Shown piece by piece: positions 43,080 to 51,741 of a DNA stretch of 64,000 bases (within the stretch, counting starts at the first letter, position 1; every line of letters starts with the position of its first letter). This DNA comes from an uncultured Draconibacterium sp. (GTDB lineage: Bacteria > Bacteroidota > Bacteroidia > Bacteroidales > Prolixibacteraceae): positions 449,501 through 513,500 of the forward strand of contig NZ_OY771647.1 in NCBI RefSeq assembly GCF_963674925.1, in the 5' to 3' direction. Both the position numbers and the translations under genes were made by a program. The notes under the pieces were generated by a model. It searched no databases, was not told the origin of the DNA, and saw nothing but the letters and a program-made list of their open reading frames with translations.

Positions 43080-43956
43080 ATCACGAAGATCCTTCCTTAA
43101 AAACCTATCTCTGGCTTCGGTGGCTGCGCTGACTGCTACCGGATGTAGCATGAAAGAACTGGAGGAGTTTTTTCAGCGCAACTTCAGAACTTTGTCGGAT
43201 AAAGAGAAGGAAGACATCATCAAAAATCTGGAGCTAAAGTACAAGGAGAGATACAATAAAGAGTTTAAGGTTTCGGCGGAACCGGCCATGGAACAGGTTG
43301 AATTTGCCTATGCGCTTGATTTATCGCGGTGTGTTGGCTGTCGTATATGTGTTTATGCCTGCGTGGGCGAAAACAATCAATCACGGTCGCCACAAATTCA
43401 CTGGATCCAGGTGCTGCAAATGGAAAAGGAAAAAGGAATTGACTTTGCCCATTCGGATGTGCATTACAACCCGGAGAAAGTTCCTGAGAAAGGGCACTTT
43501 TATTTACCTGTTGCCTGCCAGCAATGCCGAACTCCTCAATGTACAACCGTTTGCCCGGTAAAAGCAACGTGGCAGGAGCCCGATGGAATTGTAGTAATCG
43601 ATTATAACTGGTGTATCGGATGCCGCTATTGTATGGCAGCTTGTCCTTACGGAGCGCGTCACTTTAACTGGGGCGAACCTGAAATTCCTGAAGAAGAACT
43701 CAATACCGACATGCACTATTTGGGAAACCGCCCACGGATGAAAGGTGTAGTTGAAAAATGTACTTTTTGTATTCAGCGTGTACGCAAAGGAAAATATCCA
43801 TCGTGCGTTGAGATTTGCCCGGTTGGCGCCCGCAAATTCGGGAATCTGCTCGATCCGGAAAGTGAGATCAGATATATACTCGAAAACAAACGGGTACTGG
43901 TGCTTAAGGAAGAGTTGAACACACAGCCGAGGTTTTATTATTTCTTCGGTGTTTAA
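43066..43956 (+). CDS. Tat-exported four-cluster ferredoxin (DsrO/NrfC/HybA-type)
   Basis: A 296-residue iron-sulfur protein. A twin-arginine signal (SRRSFLKNLSL, residues 6-16) with a following lipobox (TATGC, C27) suggests folded export and lipid anchoring. Four [4Fe-4S] sets follow: CVGCRICVYAC (about 89-99), CQQCRTPQCTTVC (about 149-161), CIGCRYCMAAC (about 182-192) and the split set CTFC ... CVEIC (about 226-248). It resembles the iron-sulfur subunits of DsrMKJOP, Hmc and Ttr complexes. It is translationally coupled to the cytochrome gene and followed by the NrfD-like gene. Confidence 0.9.
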   Translation: MKQNKSRRSFLKNLSLASVAALTATGCSMKELEEFFQRNFRTLSDKEKEDIIKNLELKYKERYNKEFKVSAEPAMEQVEFAYALDLSRCVGCRICVYACVGENNQSRSPQIHWIQVLQMEKEKGIDFAHSDVHYNPEKVPEKGHFYLPVACQQCRTPQCTTVCPVKATWQEPDGIVVIDYNWCIGCRYCMAACPYGARHFNWGEPEIPEEELNTDMHYLGNRPRMKGVVEKCTFCIQRVRKGKYPSCVEICPVGARKFGNLLDPESEIRYILENKRVLVLKEELNTQPRFYYFFGV

Positions 43957-44013
43957 CGCAATTCGACAAGCTTATTTAAACAAGAAATTAAAGAATAACT
44001 AAGAATTTTCGCT

Positions 44014-45264
44014 ATGAATTTTATTCGCTTTATTAACGGAAGTATCAAATTAATACTGAGAGGTTCCAATGCTTATTACGCCTGGTTGTTTTTTCTGATT
44101 GCACTGGCACTTTGGGGAGCATTTGGTTATGCCGGTCAACTGAAAGACGGACTGATCACAACAAACATGCGCGATTCCGTTTCGTGGGCATTTTATATCG
44201 GCAACTTCACGTTTTTGGTGGGAATTGCTGCTGCTGCCATTATGCTTGTAATTCCGGCTTACATATACAACTGGAAACCCATAAAAGAAATCGTAATTTT
44301 TGGGGAACTACTGGCGGTTTGCGCAGTAATTATGTGCATTGCTTTTATTGTGGTCGACATAGGAAATCCACTGCGTTTCTGGCACATGCTACCGTTGGTG
44401 GGTACTATGAACTTCCCCTATTCCATGTTATCTTGGGACTTTTTCTTCCTGTTGGCCTACCTTATTATTAACCTCACCGTTGTAACCCATTTATTGTATT
44501 GCATTTTTTACAAAAAACCCTACAATAAAAAAATGGTGCAAATTATTGTACTGATAAGTATACCAATGGCCGTTGGAATTCATACCGTAACTGCATTTTT
44601 ATACAATGCCCTACCCGCTCGTCCGTTTTGGAACAGCGCTTTACTGGCTCCACGATTTTTAGCATCTGCATTCTGTTCAGGCCCGGCCATACTTATCATC
44701 CTATTTCAGATACTTCGTAAAATCACCAAATTCGAAATACAGGACAAAGCCATCTGGACCATTGCCGAATTAATGGTTTATTCCATGTTTATCTACTTGT
44801 TTTTCACTATTGCCGAGTTGTTTAAAGAATTTTATTCGGGAACCGAACACCTGTTGTATTGGAAATACCTGCTTTTTGGAATTGGCGACTCGAAAGAAAT
44901 TGTGCCATACAGTTGGTCTTCCATAACGATGGGATTTATTGCCTTTGTTCTCTTTCTGATTCCGAAAACCCGTAAAAACTTTGTGACATTAAACATTGGA
45001 GCTGTGCTGATTTACGCCAGTGTTTACGTTGAAAAAGGAATTGCCCTGATTATCCCCGGATTTACTCCGGATGTATTGGGACAAATTTACGTTTACACAC
45101 CTTCGATGACAGAAATCCGCACCGCAGCAATGATTTTCTCGCTCGGATTTTTACTTTTCACCTTCCTGGTAAAAGTTGCCATTGCCATTGTTTTTGAGAA
45201 TTACAACATATCCGATATCAGTAAAAAAGAAAAACACTTAATGCGCGAAATGCCAACAACCTGA
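44014..45264 (+). CDS. NrfD/PsrC/DsrP-type integral membrane quinone subunit
   Basis: A 416-residue polytopic membrane protein of the NrfD family with about ten helices. It has the family pattern SVSWAFYIGNFTFLVGIAAA in the first half and LSWDFFFLLAYLIINLTVV in the middle. NrfD subunits exchange electrons between menaquinol and an extracytoplasmic iron-sulfur partner. With the upstream cytochrome and Tat-ferredoxin it makes a three-part module. No molybdopterin, heterodisulfide-reductase or other catalytic subunit is adjacent, so the terminal reaction is unknown. Confidence 0.9.
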   Translation: MNFIRFINGSIKLILRGSNAYYAWLFFLIALALWGAFGYAGQLKDGLITTNMRDSVSWAFYIGNFTFLVGIAAAAIMLVIPAYIYNWKPIKEIVIFGELLAVCAVIMCIAFIVVDIGNPLRFWHMLPLVGTMNFPYSMLSWDFFFLLAYLIINLTVVTHLLYCIFYKKPYNKKMVQIIVLISIPMAVGIHTVTAFLYNALPARPFWNSALLAPRFLASAFCSGPAILIILFQILRKITKFEIQDKAIWTIAELMVYSMFIYLFFTIAELFKEFYSGTEHLLYWKYLLFGIGDSKEIVPYSWSSITMGFIAFVLFLIPKTRKNFVTLNIGAVLIYASVYVEKGIALIIPGFTPDVLGQIYVYTPSMTEIRTAAMIFSLGFLLFTFLVKVAIAIVFENYNISDISKKEKHLMREMPTT

Positions 45265-45447
45265 AGAATCTTTCTTATTAACCCAATCATGTAAAATTTT
45301 CCAATTCTAAAAACCGGATTGTACATACATTTGAAGAATCACTCACTCCACATTTTTTTTCATTTCTGGATTATAATTATATTTTTACAGAACATAATAA
45401 TAAACCTCTGGAACAATCCAGACCTTTAATTCACTAAAAAAAATACT

Positions 45448-45900
45448 ATGAAATCCGTTAAAACCTTTATCACATTAGTCTTTATTCTTTTTTCGTTATC
45501 ATGTTTTAGCCAGGTAAAAGTCACCAGCTACTCGATCTACGCTATTGGAGTTACCGCTCCTTTTAATGATTTGTTTGCCGGAGAAGTTAAAGTATTCACC
45601 AATCAAGGTCAGCTTAAAAATACCAGCATCGAATTCAGTGGCAGCTATAAGTTTGTACCGCAACCCTACCATCAGTTTTCAGCTGGGTTAGGTTTTGGTC
45701 TTATACCCGAATCAGGAGAAGGTGCCTTCTTTTCTGCTCCTCTATCGTTGGAAATCTTCCCGATACAGTCATTCAAACAACTTTCGTTTGTAATTGAAGT
45801 TGCTCCGGAATACTATTTTAACTACGAAAACCTTAATCTGCGGCATTTGTGGGGAATCAGGTATTCATTTGAAAAAAGCACCGAGAACAAGGCTTTCTGA
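45448..45900 (+). CDS. Secreted protein of unknown function
   Basis: A 150-residue exported protein with a signal peptide (about 1-22, cleaved near SCFSQ). The mature part is rich in alternating aromatic strands (SIYAIGVTAPFNDLF, FSAGLGFGLIPESGE, APEYYFNYENLNL), which suggests a small beta-barrel or lipocalin-like fold. I recognise no family. It lies between the electron-transfer module and the mut genes, with no operon link to either. Confidence 0.6.
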   Translation: MKSVKTFITLVFILFSLSCFSQVKVTSYSIYAIGVTAPFNDLFAGEVKVFTNQGQLKNTSIEFSGSYKFVPQPYHQFSAGLGFGLIPESGEGAFFSAPLSLEIFPIQSFKQLSFVIEVAPEYYFNYENLNLRHLWGIRYSFEKSTENKAF

Positions 45901-46047
45901 GCCAATTAAGCCCGTCAAGAACAAGACCTTTTTATCCCAATTCCCTCCAGTTTTACCTCAACATTAAATTGAGCCCATGATTAATATGATTTTTGTTAAC
46001 ATTAGTCAAAAACCATAGTGATTCTGAGGTACAAACATTTAAATCCC

Positions 46048-46055
46048 TAATTTTG
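46048..46055 (+). promoter_or_regulatory. Candidate -7 box of mutA
   Basis: TAATTTTG matches TAnnTTTG, 30 bp before the mutA ATG at 46085. Confidence 0.5.
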
Positions 46056-46084
46056 CCACTCGATTTTCAATAACAATTTTCAAC

Positions 46085-47947
46085 ATGGCAGATAAAGAGC
46101 AAAAACTGTTCACCGATTTTGCACCCATCACAACAGAAGAGTGGGAAGCAAAAATTAATGCCGATTTAAAAGGCAAAGACTACGAGCGCTCTCTCGTTTG
46201 GAAAACTTACGAGGGATTCAAAGTACGCCCGTATTACCGTCAGGAAAACCTTGCAGGAAAAGAATACCTGGAAAGCTTACCGGGAGAATTTCCATATGTG
46301 CGGGGAAACAATAAAACCAACAACGATTGGTTCATTCGTCAAAACATCTTTGTTACCGATTTTGAAGAAGCGAACAAAAAAGCTTTAGAAGTGCTTGGAA
46401 AAGGTATTACCTCATTGGGTTTCCTTTTTAGCGAATGTGGTTCGGTTACCAAGGAAAGCCTGGGCGTGTTGTTAAAAGACATTTGTCTGGAAGCAGCCGA
46501 AATTAACCTGGTTTGCCCTTGCGACAACTGCAACTGCGCCGAAGCTTTTTCAGCTTACGTTTCGGAAGGCAACTGGGACAACGATAAAGTGATTGCTTCA
46601 GCATCCATCGATCCCATTGGTACTTTCACTTTAAAAGGTAAACTGGAAGAAGATGCAGTAAAAAATCTGGTTCAGGCTGTTGAGGCTGCAAAAGCCGTTA
46701 AGAATTTCCGCGTAATTGGCGTTCACGGAAAATTCTTCGCAAACAGTGGATCATCAATTACTCAGGAGTTGGCGTTTGCGCTGGCACAAGGTGCTGAGTA
46801 CTTAACACAATTAACCGAAGCCGGTGTTAGTGTTGACGATGCAGCCAAAGCAATTAAATTCAACATGGGTATCAGCAACAACTATTTTATGGAAATAGCC
46901 AAGTTGCGTGCCGGCCGACTTTTATGGTCGAAGATTGTTGAAGCTTACGGACCGGAGTGCAAGTGTTCAGCAAAAATGATCGTTCACAGCGAAACCAACC
47001 GCTTTAACAAAACGGTTTACGATCCGTATGTAAACATGCTGCGTACACAAACCGAAGCAATGTCGGCCACGTTGGGCGGCGCACACTCGGTAACCGTACT
47101 TCCTTTTAACGCTATTTACGAAGAAACAACTCCGTTCTCGGAGCGTATTGCACGTAACCAGCAGATCCTGTTAAAAGAAGAATCGCACTTCGATAAGATT
47201 GCCGATCCTTCAGCAGGTTCGTACTACATTGAAACACTTACTGAATCCTTAGCTGATCAGGCCTGGGAACTTTTCCTTGCTGTTCAGGAAAAAGGTGGTT
47301 TCATTGCTGCTTTTAAAGAAGGATTTGTTCAGGCTGAGGTTAAAGCAATGGCTGCTGACCGTAACAAAAAGATCGCTCAGCGTCGTGAAAACCTGTTAGG
47401 AACCAACCAGTTCCCTAACTTCACTGAAAACATGAAAGCTGATTTCGATGGTTCATTATTCGAAGCAGTTGACCTGACTGAAGAAGGTGCTGAAGTGGAA
47501 ACACTAAAACCTTACCGTGGTGCTCAACCATTTGAGACATTGCGTTACACCACTGATATGTACGCTCGCGAGAACAAACGCCCGCTGGCATTTATGCTTA
47601 CCATTGGTAATCTTACTTTCCGTAAGGCACGCGCACAGTTCGCCTGCAACTTTTTTGCAGTTGCCGGATTCGATGTACAGGATAATAACGGATTTGCAAC
47701 AGTTGAAGAAGGTGTTGCCGCAGCCAAAGCAGCAGGCGCCGACATTGTTGTGGTTTGTAGTTCGGATGATGAGTATGCTGAAATTGTTCCTGCAGTAGCT
47801 GAGCAATTGGGTGAAGAAATTTTGGTGGTTGCCGGAGCTCCTGCATGTGCAGACGAGTTAAAAGCAAAAGGTATCACAAACTTCATTCACGTAAAAAGCA
47901 ACATTTTGGAAGAGTTAGAAGGTTACCAAGAAAAACTGGGGATATAA
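46085..47947 (+). CDS. mutA: Methylmalonyl-CoA mutase, small (beta) subunit
   Basis: A 620-residue subunit of the B12-dependent methylmalonyl-CoA mutase, which converts methylmalonyl-CoA to succinyl-CoA or the reverse in propionate fermentation. It keeps the TIM-barrel mutase fold (FNMGISNNYFMEIAKLRAGR, TLGGAHSVTVLPFNA, DPSAGSYYIETLTESLA) and a degenerate C-terminal B12-like Rossmann half without the DxHxxG histidine. That marks it as the non-catalytic small subunit. mutB follows after a GxxExxY gene flanked by inverted repeats. Confidence 0.94.
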   Translation: MADKEQKLFTDFAPITTEEWEAKINADLKGKDYERSLVWKTYEGFKVRPYYRQENLAGKEYLESLPGEFPYVRGNNKTNNDWFIRQNIFVTDFEEANKKALEVLGKGITSLGFLFSECGSVTKESLGVLLKDICLEAAEINLVCPCDNCNCAEAFSAYVSEGNWDNDKVIASASIDPIGTFTLKGKLEEDAVKNLVQAVEAAKAVKNFRVIGVHGKFFANSGSSITQELAFALAQGAEYLTQLTEAGVSVDDAAKAIKFNMGISNNYFMEIAKLRAGRLLWSKIVEAYGPECKCSAKMIVHSETNRFNKTVYDPYVNMLRTQTEAMSATLGGAHSVTVLPFNAIYEETTPFSERIARNQQILLKEESHFDKIADPSAGSYYIETLTESLADQAWELFLAVQEKGGFIAAFKEGFVQAEVKAMAADRNKKIAQRRENLLGTNQFPNFTENMKADFDGSLFEAVDLTEEGAEVETLKPYRGAQPFETLRYTTDMYARENKRPLAFMLTIGNLTFRKARAQFACNFFAVAGFDVQDNNGFATVEEGVAAAKAAGADIVVVCSSDDEYAEIVPAVAEQLGEEILVVAGAPACADELKAKGITNFIHVKSNILEELEGYQEKLGI

Positions 47948-47951
47948 TTAA

Positions 47952-47975
47952 ACACAAAGACTCGAAGACTCAAAG
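47952..47975. repeat. Left inverted repeat of the GxxExxY cassette
   Basis: The 24-bp ACACAAAGACTCGAAGACTC plus AAAG runs directly into the GxxExxY start codon. Against the reverse complement of 48370-48393 it matches at 18 of 24 positions. Confidence 0.6.
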
Positions 47976-48368
47976 ATGATTTCGAAAACTGAAATAGAAA
48001 AGATTGGGAAACAGATTGTGGATGCTGCCTTTGAAGTGCATTCAGAATTAGGACCTGGTTTGCTCGAATCGGTTTATGAAATTTGTTTAGTTGAAGAGTT
48101 GAAAGAACGTGGTCTTACTGTTGAGAGGCAGGTTAAATTGCCGGTTGTCTATAAAGACAAGATTCTTCAGAAAGAATTTATCATTGACATATTAGTTGAA
48201 AAGTGCGTTATAATTGAGTTGAAAGCTGTTGAAATGTTACTGCCGGTTCACGAGGTACAAACTCTAACCTACATGAAGTTGGCGGACATGAAACTGGGTT
48301 ATCTAATCAATTTTAATGTACCATTAATCAAACAAGGTATTAAACGAAAAATTAACGGATACTTTTAA
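47976..48368 (+). CDS. GxxExxY-family protein inserted between mutA and mutB
   Basis: A 130-residue protein of the GxxExxY family, named after the motif seen here as GLLESVY (G28-E31-Y34). A later DILVEKCVIIELKAVE block, with a D...ExK arrangement, fits the predicted PD-(D/E)XK nuclease-like fold. Its function is unknown. The gene is immediately flanked by imperfect 24-bp inverted repeats and interrupts an otherwise standard mutA-mutB pair, so it is best seen as carried by a small interspersed element. It retains an intact frame. Confidence 0.85.
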   Translation: MISKTEIEKIGKQIVDAAFEVHSELGPGLLESVYEICLVEELKERGLTVERQVKLPVVYKDKILQKEFIIDILVEKCVIIELKAVEMLLPVHEVQTLTYMKLADMKLGYLINFNVPLIKQGIKRKINGYF

Positions 48369-48369
48369 T

Positions 48370-48393
48370 CTTCGTGACTTAGTGTCTTCGTGT
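48370..48393. repeat. Right inverted repeat of the GxxExxY cassette
   Basis: The sequence CTTCGTGACTTAGTGTCTTC plus GTGT begins 2 bp past the GxxExxY stop. Its reverse complement starts ACACGAAGACACTAAG, pairing imperfectly with the left arm at 47952-47975. mutB starts 15 bp later. Confidence 0.6.
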
Positions 48394-48408
48394 TAAAACA
48401 AAAGAATT

Positions 48409-50565
48409 ATGAAACCGAATTTTAAAAATATAAATATTAAAGCAGCTACCGAGCAGGCGAAAGCATCTGACTGGGCTGCAAAAAATAACATCAAAAAAGA
48501 CTGGGTAACACCGGAGCAGATTCCTGTTAAACCGGTTTACACCAAAGAAGACCTTGAAGGAATGGAGCACCTGAACTATGCAGCAGGTTTGGCACCTTAC
48601 CTTCGCGGACCTTATTCGGCAATGTACGCCATGCGTCCATGGACTATCCGTCAGTACGCTGGGTTCTCAACTGCCGAAGAATCAAATGCTTTCTACCGTC
48701 GTAACTTAGCGGCAGGTCAGAAAGGTTTGTCAGTGGCATTCGACCTTGCCACACACCGCGGATACGACTCAGACCACGAACGTGTGGTTGGCGACGTTGG
48801 TAAAGCTGGTGTGGCTATCGACTCTATCCTTGATATGAAGATCCTTTTTGATCAGATTCCATTGGATAAAATGTCGGTATCGATGACCATGAACGGTGCC
48901 GTTCTTCCTGTATTGGCATTTTACATTGTAACAGGATTGGAACAAGGCGCTACATTAGAGCAACTTTCAGGAACAATTCAGAACGATATTCTGAAAGAAT
49001 TTATGGTGCGTAACACTTACATTTACCCACCTGAATTCTCGATGAAAATTATTGCCGACATTTTTGAGTTCACTTCTCAGAATATGCCGAAGTTCAACTC
49101 GATCTCAATTTCGGGTTACCACATGCAGGAAGCCGGTGCAACTGCCGACATTGAAATGGCATACACCCTTGCCGACGGTTTGGATTACTTACGCACAGGT
49201 GTTAAAGCCGGTTTGGATATCGATGCTTTTGCGCCACGTTTGTCGTTCTTCTGGGCGGTTGGAATGAACCACTTTATGGAGATCGCAAAAATGCGCGCCG
49301 CTCGTATGATTTGGGCCAAACTGGTTAAACAGTTTAATCCTAAAAATCCAAAATCGATGGCACTGCGTACACACTCGCAAACTTCGGGTTGGTCGTTAAC
49401 TGAGCAGGATCCGTTTAACAACGTTGGCCGAACTGCTATTGAAGCAATGGCTGCAACTTTGGGTGGAACACAAAGTTTGCACACCAATGCGCTCGACGAA
49501 GCGATTGCATTACCAACCGATTTCTCGGCACGTATTGCACGTAACACGCAGTTGTACATCCAACAGGAAACTGAACTTTGTCGTTCAGCCGATCCATGGG
49601 CAGGTTCGTACTACGTTGAAGCATTAACACACGAACTGGCTCAAAAAGCCTGGGCACATATCGAAGAAGTTGAGAAACTTGGCGGTATGGCCAAAGCAAT
49701 TGAAACCGGTGTTCCAAAAATGCGTATCGAAGAAGCTGCTGCACGTGCACAAGGACGTATTGACGGTGGAACACAAACAATTGTAGGTATTAACAAATAC
49801 CGTTTAGAGAAAGAAGATCCGATTGATATTCTGGATATCGATAACACTGCAGTTCGTAAGTCGCAAATCGAAAGATTAGAAAAACTGCGTGCTGAGCGTA
49901 ACGAAGAAGACGTACAAAAAGCATTGGAAGCGATTACAAAAGCTGCTGAAACTGGTAAAGGAAATTTACTGGCTTTAGCTGTTGAAGCGGCACAGAAACG
50001 TGCTTCGTTAGGTGAAATTTCAGATGCCTGCGAGAAAATCGCAGGACGTTATAAAGCAGTAATCAGAACTATTGAAGGCGTGTATAAAGCAGAAGCACAA
50101 GACAAGTCTGAATTCCAGGAAGCTCAGGCTCTAGCGAAGAAATTCGCTGAAATGCAAGGTCGCCAGCCACGTATTATGGTTGCAAAAATGGGTCAGGACG
50201 GTCACGACCGCGGTGCTAAAGTTGTTGCTACCGGTTATGCCGACCTTGGTTTCGACGTAGATATGGGACCATTATTCCAAACTCCGGAAGAAAGTGCTAA
50301 ACAAGCCGTTGAAAACGATGTGCATGTTGTAGGTGTTTCTTCGCTGGCTGCCGGTCATAAAACACTGGTTCCTGCTATTATTGCAGAGCTGAAAAAACTG
50401 GGTCGCGAGGATATTATGGTAATTTGCGGTGGTGTAATTCCTCACCAGGATTACCAATACTTGTACGATGCAGGTGCTGTAGCCATTTTTGGCCCTGGTA
50501 CCAGCGTTGCCGGTGCAGGTAAAAAAATCCTTGAGATTTTGATCGAAGCTTATAAAGAAGACTAG
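48409..50565 (+). CDS. mutB: Methylmalonyl-CoA mutase, large (alpha) catalytic subunit
   Basis: A 718-residue catalytic subunit. The TIM barrel binds the CoA substrate (RPWTIRQYAGFSTAEESNAF, SVAFDLATHRGYDSD, SISGYHMQEAGATADIEMAY). The C-terminal cobalamin domain has the complete MGQDGHDRGAKVVATGYADL motif (His about 598), VHVVGVSSLAAGHKTLVP and VICGGVIPHQDYQYL. All B12-binding residues are intact. A GC-rich terminator follows at 50611. The mutA partner lies upstream across the GxxExxY insertion. Confidence 0.96.
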   Translation: MKPNFKNINIKAATEQAKASDWAAKNNIKKDWVTPEQIPVKPVYTKEDLEGMEHLNYAAGLAPYLRGPYSAMYAMRPWTIRQYAGFSTAEESNAFYRRNLAAGQKGLSVAFDLATHRGYDSDHERVVGDVGKAGVAIDSILDMKILFDQIPLDKMSVSMTMNGAVLPVLAFYIVTGLEQGATLEQLSGTIQNDILKEFMVRNTYIYPPEFSMKIIADIFEFTSQNMPKFNSISISGYHMQEAGATADIEMAYTLADGLDYLRTGVKAGLDIDAFAPRLSFFWAVGMNHFMEIAKMRAARMIWAKLVKQFNPKNPKSMALRTHSQTSGWSLTEQDPFNNVGRTAIEAMAATLGGTQSLHTNALDEAIALPTDFSARIARNTQLYIQQETELCRSADPWAGSYYVEALTHELAQKAWAHIEEVEKLGGMAKAIETGVPKMRIEEAAARAQGRIDGGTQTIVGINKYRLEKEDPIDILDIDNTAVRKSQIERLEKLRAERNEEDVQKALEAITKAAETGKGNLLALAVEAAQKRASLGEISDACEKIAGRYKAVIRTIEGVYKAEAQDKSEFQEAQALAKKFAEMQGRQPRIMVAKMGQDGHDRGAKVVATGYADLGFDVDMGPLFQTPEESAKQAVENDVHVVGVSSLAAGHKTLVPAIIAELKKLGREDIMVICGGVIPHQDYQYLYDAGAVAIFGPGTSVAGAGKKILEILIEAYKED

Positions 50566-50610
50566 CTTTAAATGCAAGACTAAAATAAGAAGTCGCTATA
50601 TAACTTCTAT

Positions 50611-50644
50611 AAAGCCGGTTCCGTTTGGGGCCGGCTTTTATTTT
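50611..50644 (+). terminator. Terminator of mutB, copy one of a duplicated hairpin
   Basis: AAAGCCGG (50611-50618) pairs with CCGGCTTT (50631-50638), then TATTTT. A 33-nt stretch from 50612 to 50644 is identical to 53915-53947 after the M28 peptidase gene. Confidence 0.8.
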
Positions 50645-50685
50645 ATTGGAAGAATAGACTGGTGCCAGTTTAGCAAGGACTCCAA

Positions 50686-51099
50686 CTAATTTCCGGCCTT
50701 AATATATCCCCAATCTAAAGCCTGCTTATTCACAATTTCAACAACAGCATTTTCTACTGTACCCACTCCGCTCAGAAGTTGATTCTTATCCACCTGTAGT
50801 AAATTCATGCTTAGTTCACATGCTGTAAATACTACATTGTCGTTGTTCATGTACTTTGCAATTTCACCGGCCACATTCGACTGATCTTTCATCAGCATGG
50901 GTAAGGCTTCACCATAAACAATAACTTCCAGTTTTGTCTTCGGATTTCCAGACGAAATTAATTTAGCGCTAAGCATAACCGATTGATAAACTTTTAGATC
51001 GGTACTTGTTACATCAATAATTATTTTTTGACCTTCTGTCTGCGCAACGGCTGAAACGGTCAATAGAATTACTTAAAGACTTGCTAATAATACTTTCAT
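50686..51099 (-). pseudogene. DsrE-family secreted protein gene with a stop codon in its signal peptide
   Basis: From the ATG at 51099 the frame reads MKVLLASL, then TAA (51073-51075), then VILLTVSAVAQTEGQ and an intact DsrE-like domain (IIIDVTSTDLKVYQSVMLSA, NDNVVFTACELSMNLLQVDK) to the stop at 50686. Changing that TAA to TTA would give a normal 137-residue secreted protein. It is therefore a recently broken gene, a sequencing error or a rare readthrough case. A TTG downstream of the stop could start translation without a complete signal peptide. The DsrE family links to sulfur-relay and redox chemistry; the true function here is unknown. Confidence 0.75.
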
Positions 51100-51741
51100 G
51101 ACATTAATTTTTAATTTGTACTAACTAATTATTGAAACAAAGGTATGGCGCATACATCAAGGAAACTTGGCTGTAAAGTCCAACTTTAAGTCCCTGCGGT
51201 TCAATCAGAAAGAAATGTGGTTTTTTGATCGTTTTTAATCAAAATGATGTAGAGGCATATTAAAAAATATGTCAGTTTCCAACCCGTACCGGGTTGTGTT
51301 TGCAACATCGTAGAATGTTGCTATTATAATCGAACGCTGATTGCGTTTTTTTTCTTTTAGTGGATGTATCTAACTGAATAAACTCGGTACGAGTTTGACT
51401 TTAATAGCACTAATCGCAATTCAATAAAATAAAAATCCGGCACGGATTCGATTATGGTTACAATACGAAATCACATCCGCAAAAACGAATTGAAGATAAA
51501 TTTGGGTGTAGGTGCCTGGAGTCATTTTTTCTTTTAACGGTACAAAACTGGAAATAAAATATCCAACTCAATCGATTCTCCTCAATACAAACCAAAGCAA
51601 AAAGGTTCAAAAAAGAAATAATAACGAACGATTTACTACAAGGAGCAATATAACACTGCAAATATGATATCAATCAGTTACGGAAAATGAATTTATGTTA
51701 CTTTTACAAACACAATTAAGTCAAAAACTAAAATCGTCAAC
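51100..51741. other. Intergenic stretch with several small hairpins
   Basis: About 640 bp between the DsrE pseudogene and the M28 peptidase gene. It contains a cluster of REP-like stem-loops (51280-51448) and AT-rich flanks. No convincing gene. Confidence 0.55.
51280..51448. repeat. REP-like stem-loop cluster
   Basis: Five short stems lie close together: CAACCCG-tac-CGGGTTG (51280-51296), GCAACAT...ATGTTGC (51302-51321), AACGC...GCGTT (51333-51347), AAACTCG-gta-CGAGTTT (51380-51396) and AATCCG-gca-CGGATT (51434-51448). Three of them share the same 3-nt loop geometry. This resembles REP/BIME-type palindrome arrays, which elsewhere are spread by RAYT transposases; none is encoded here. Confidence 0.55.

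Noticed and set aside
47976..48368. The GxxExxY gene as a phage integrase or transposase
   Set aside because: There is no recombinase signature; it matches the GxxExxY nuclease-like family. Only the flanking repeats suggest mobility.
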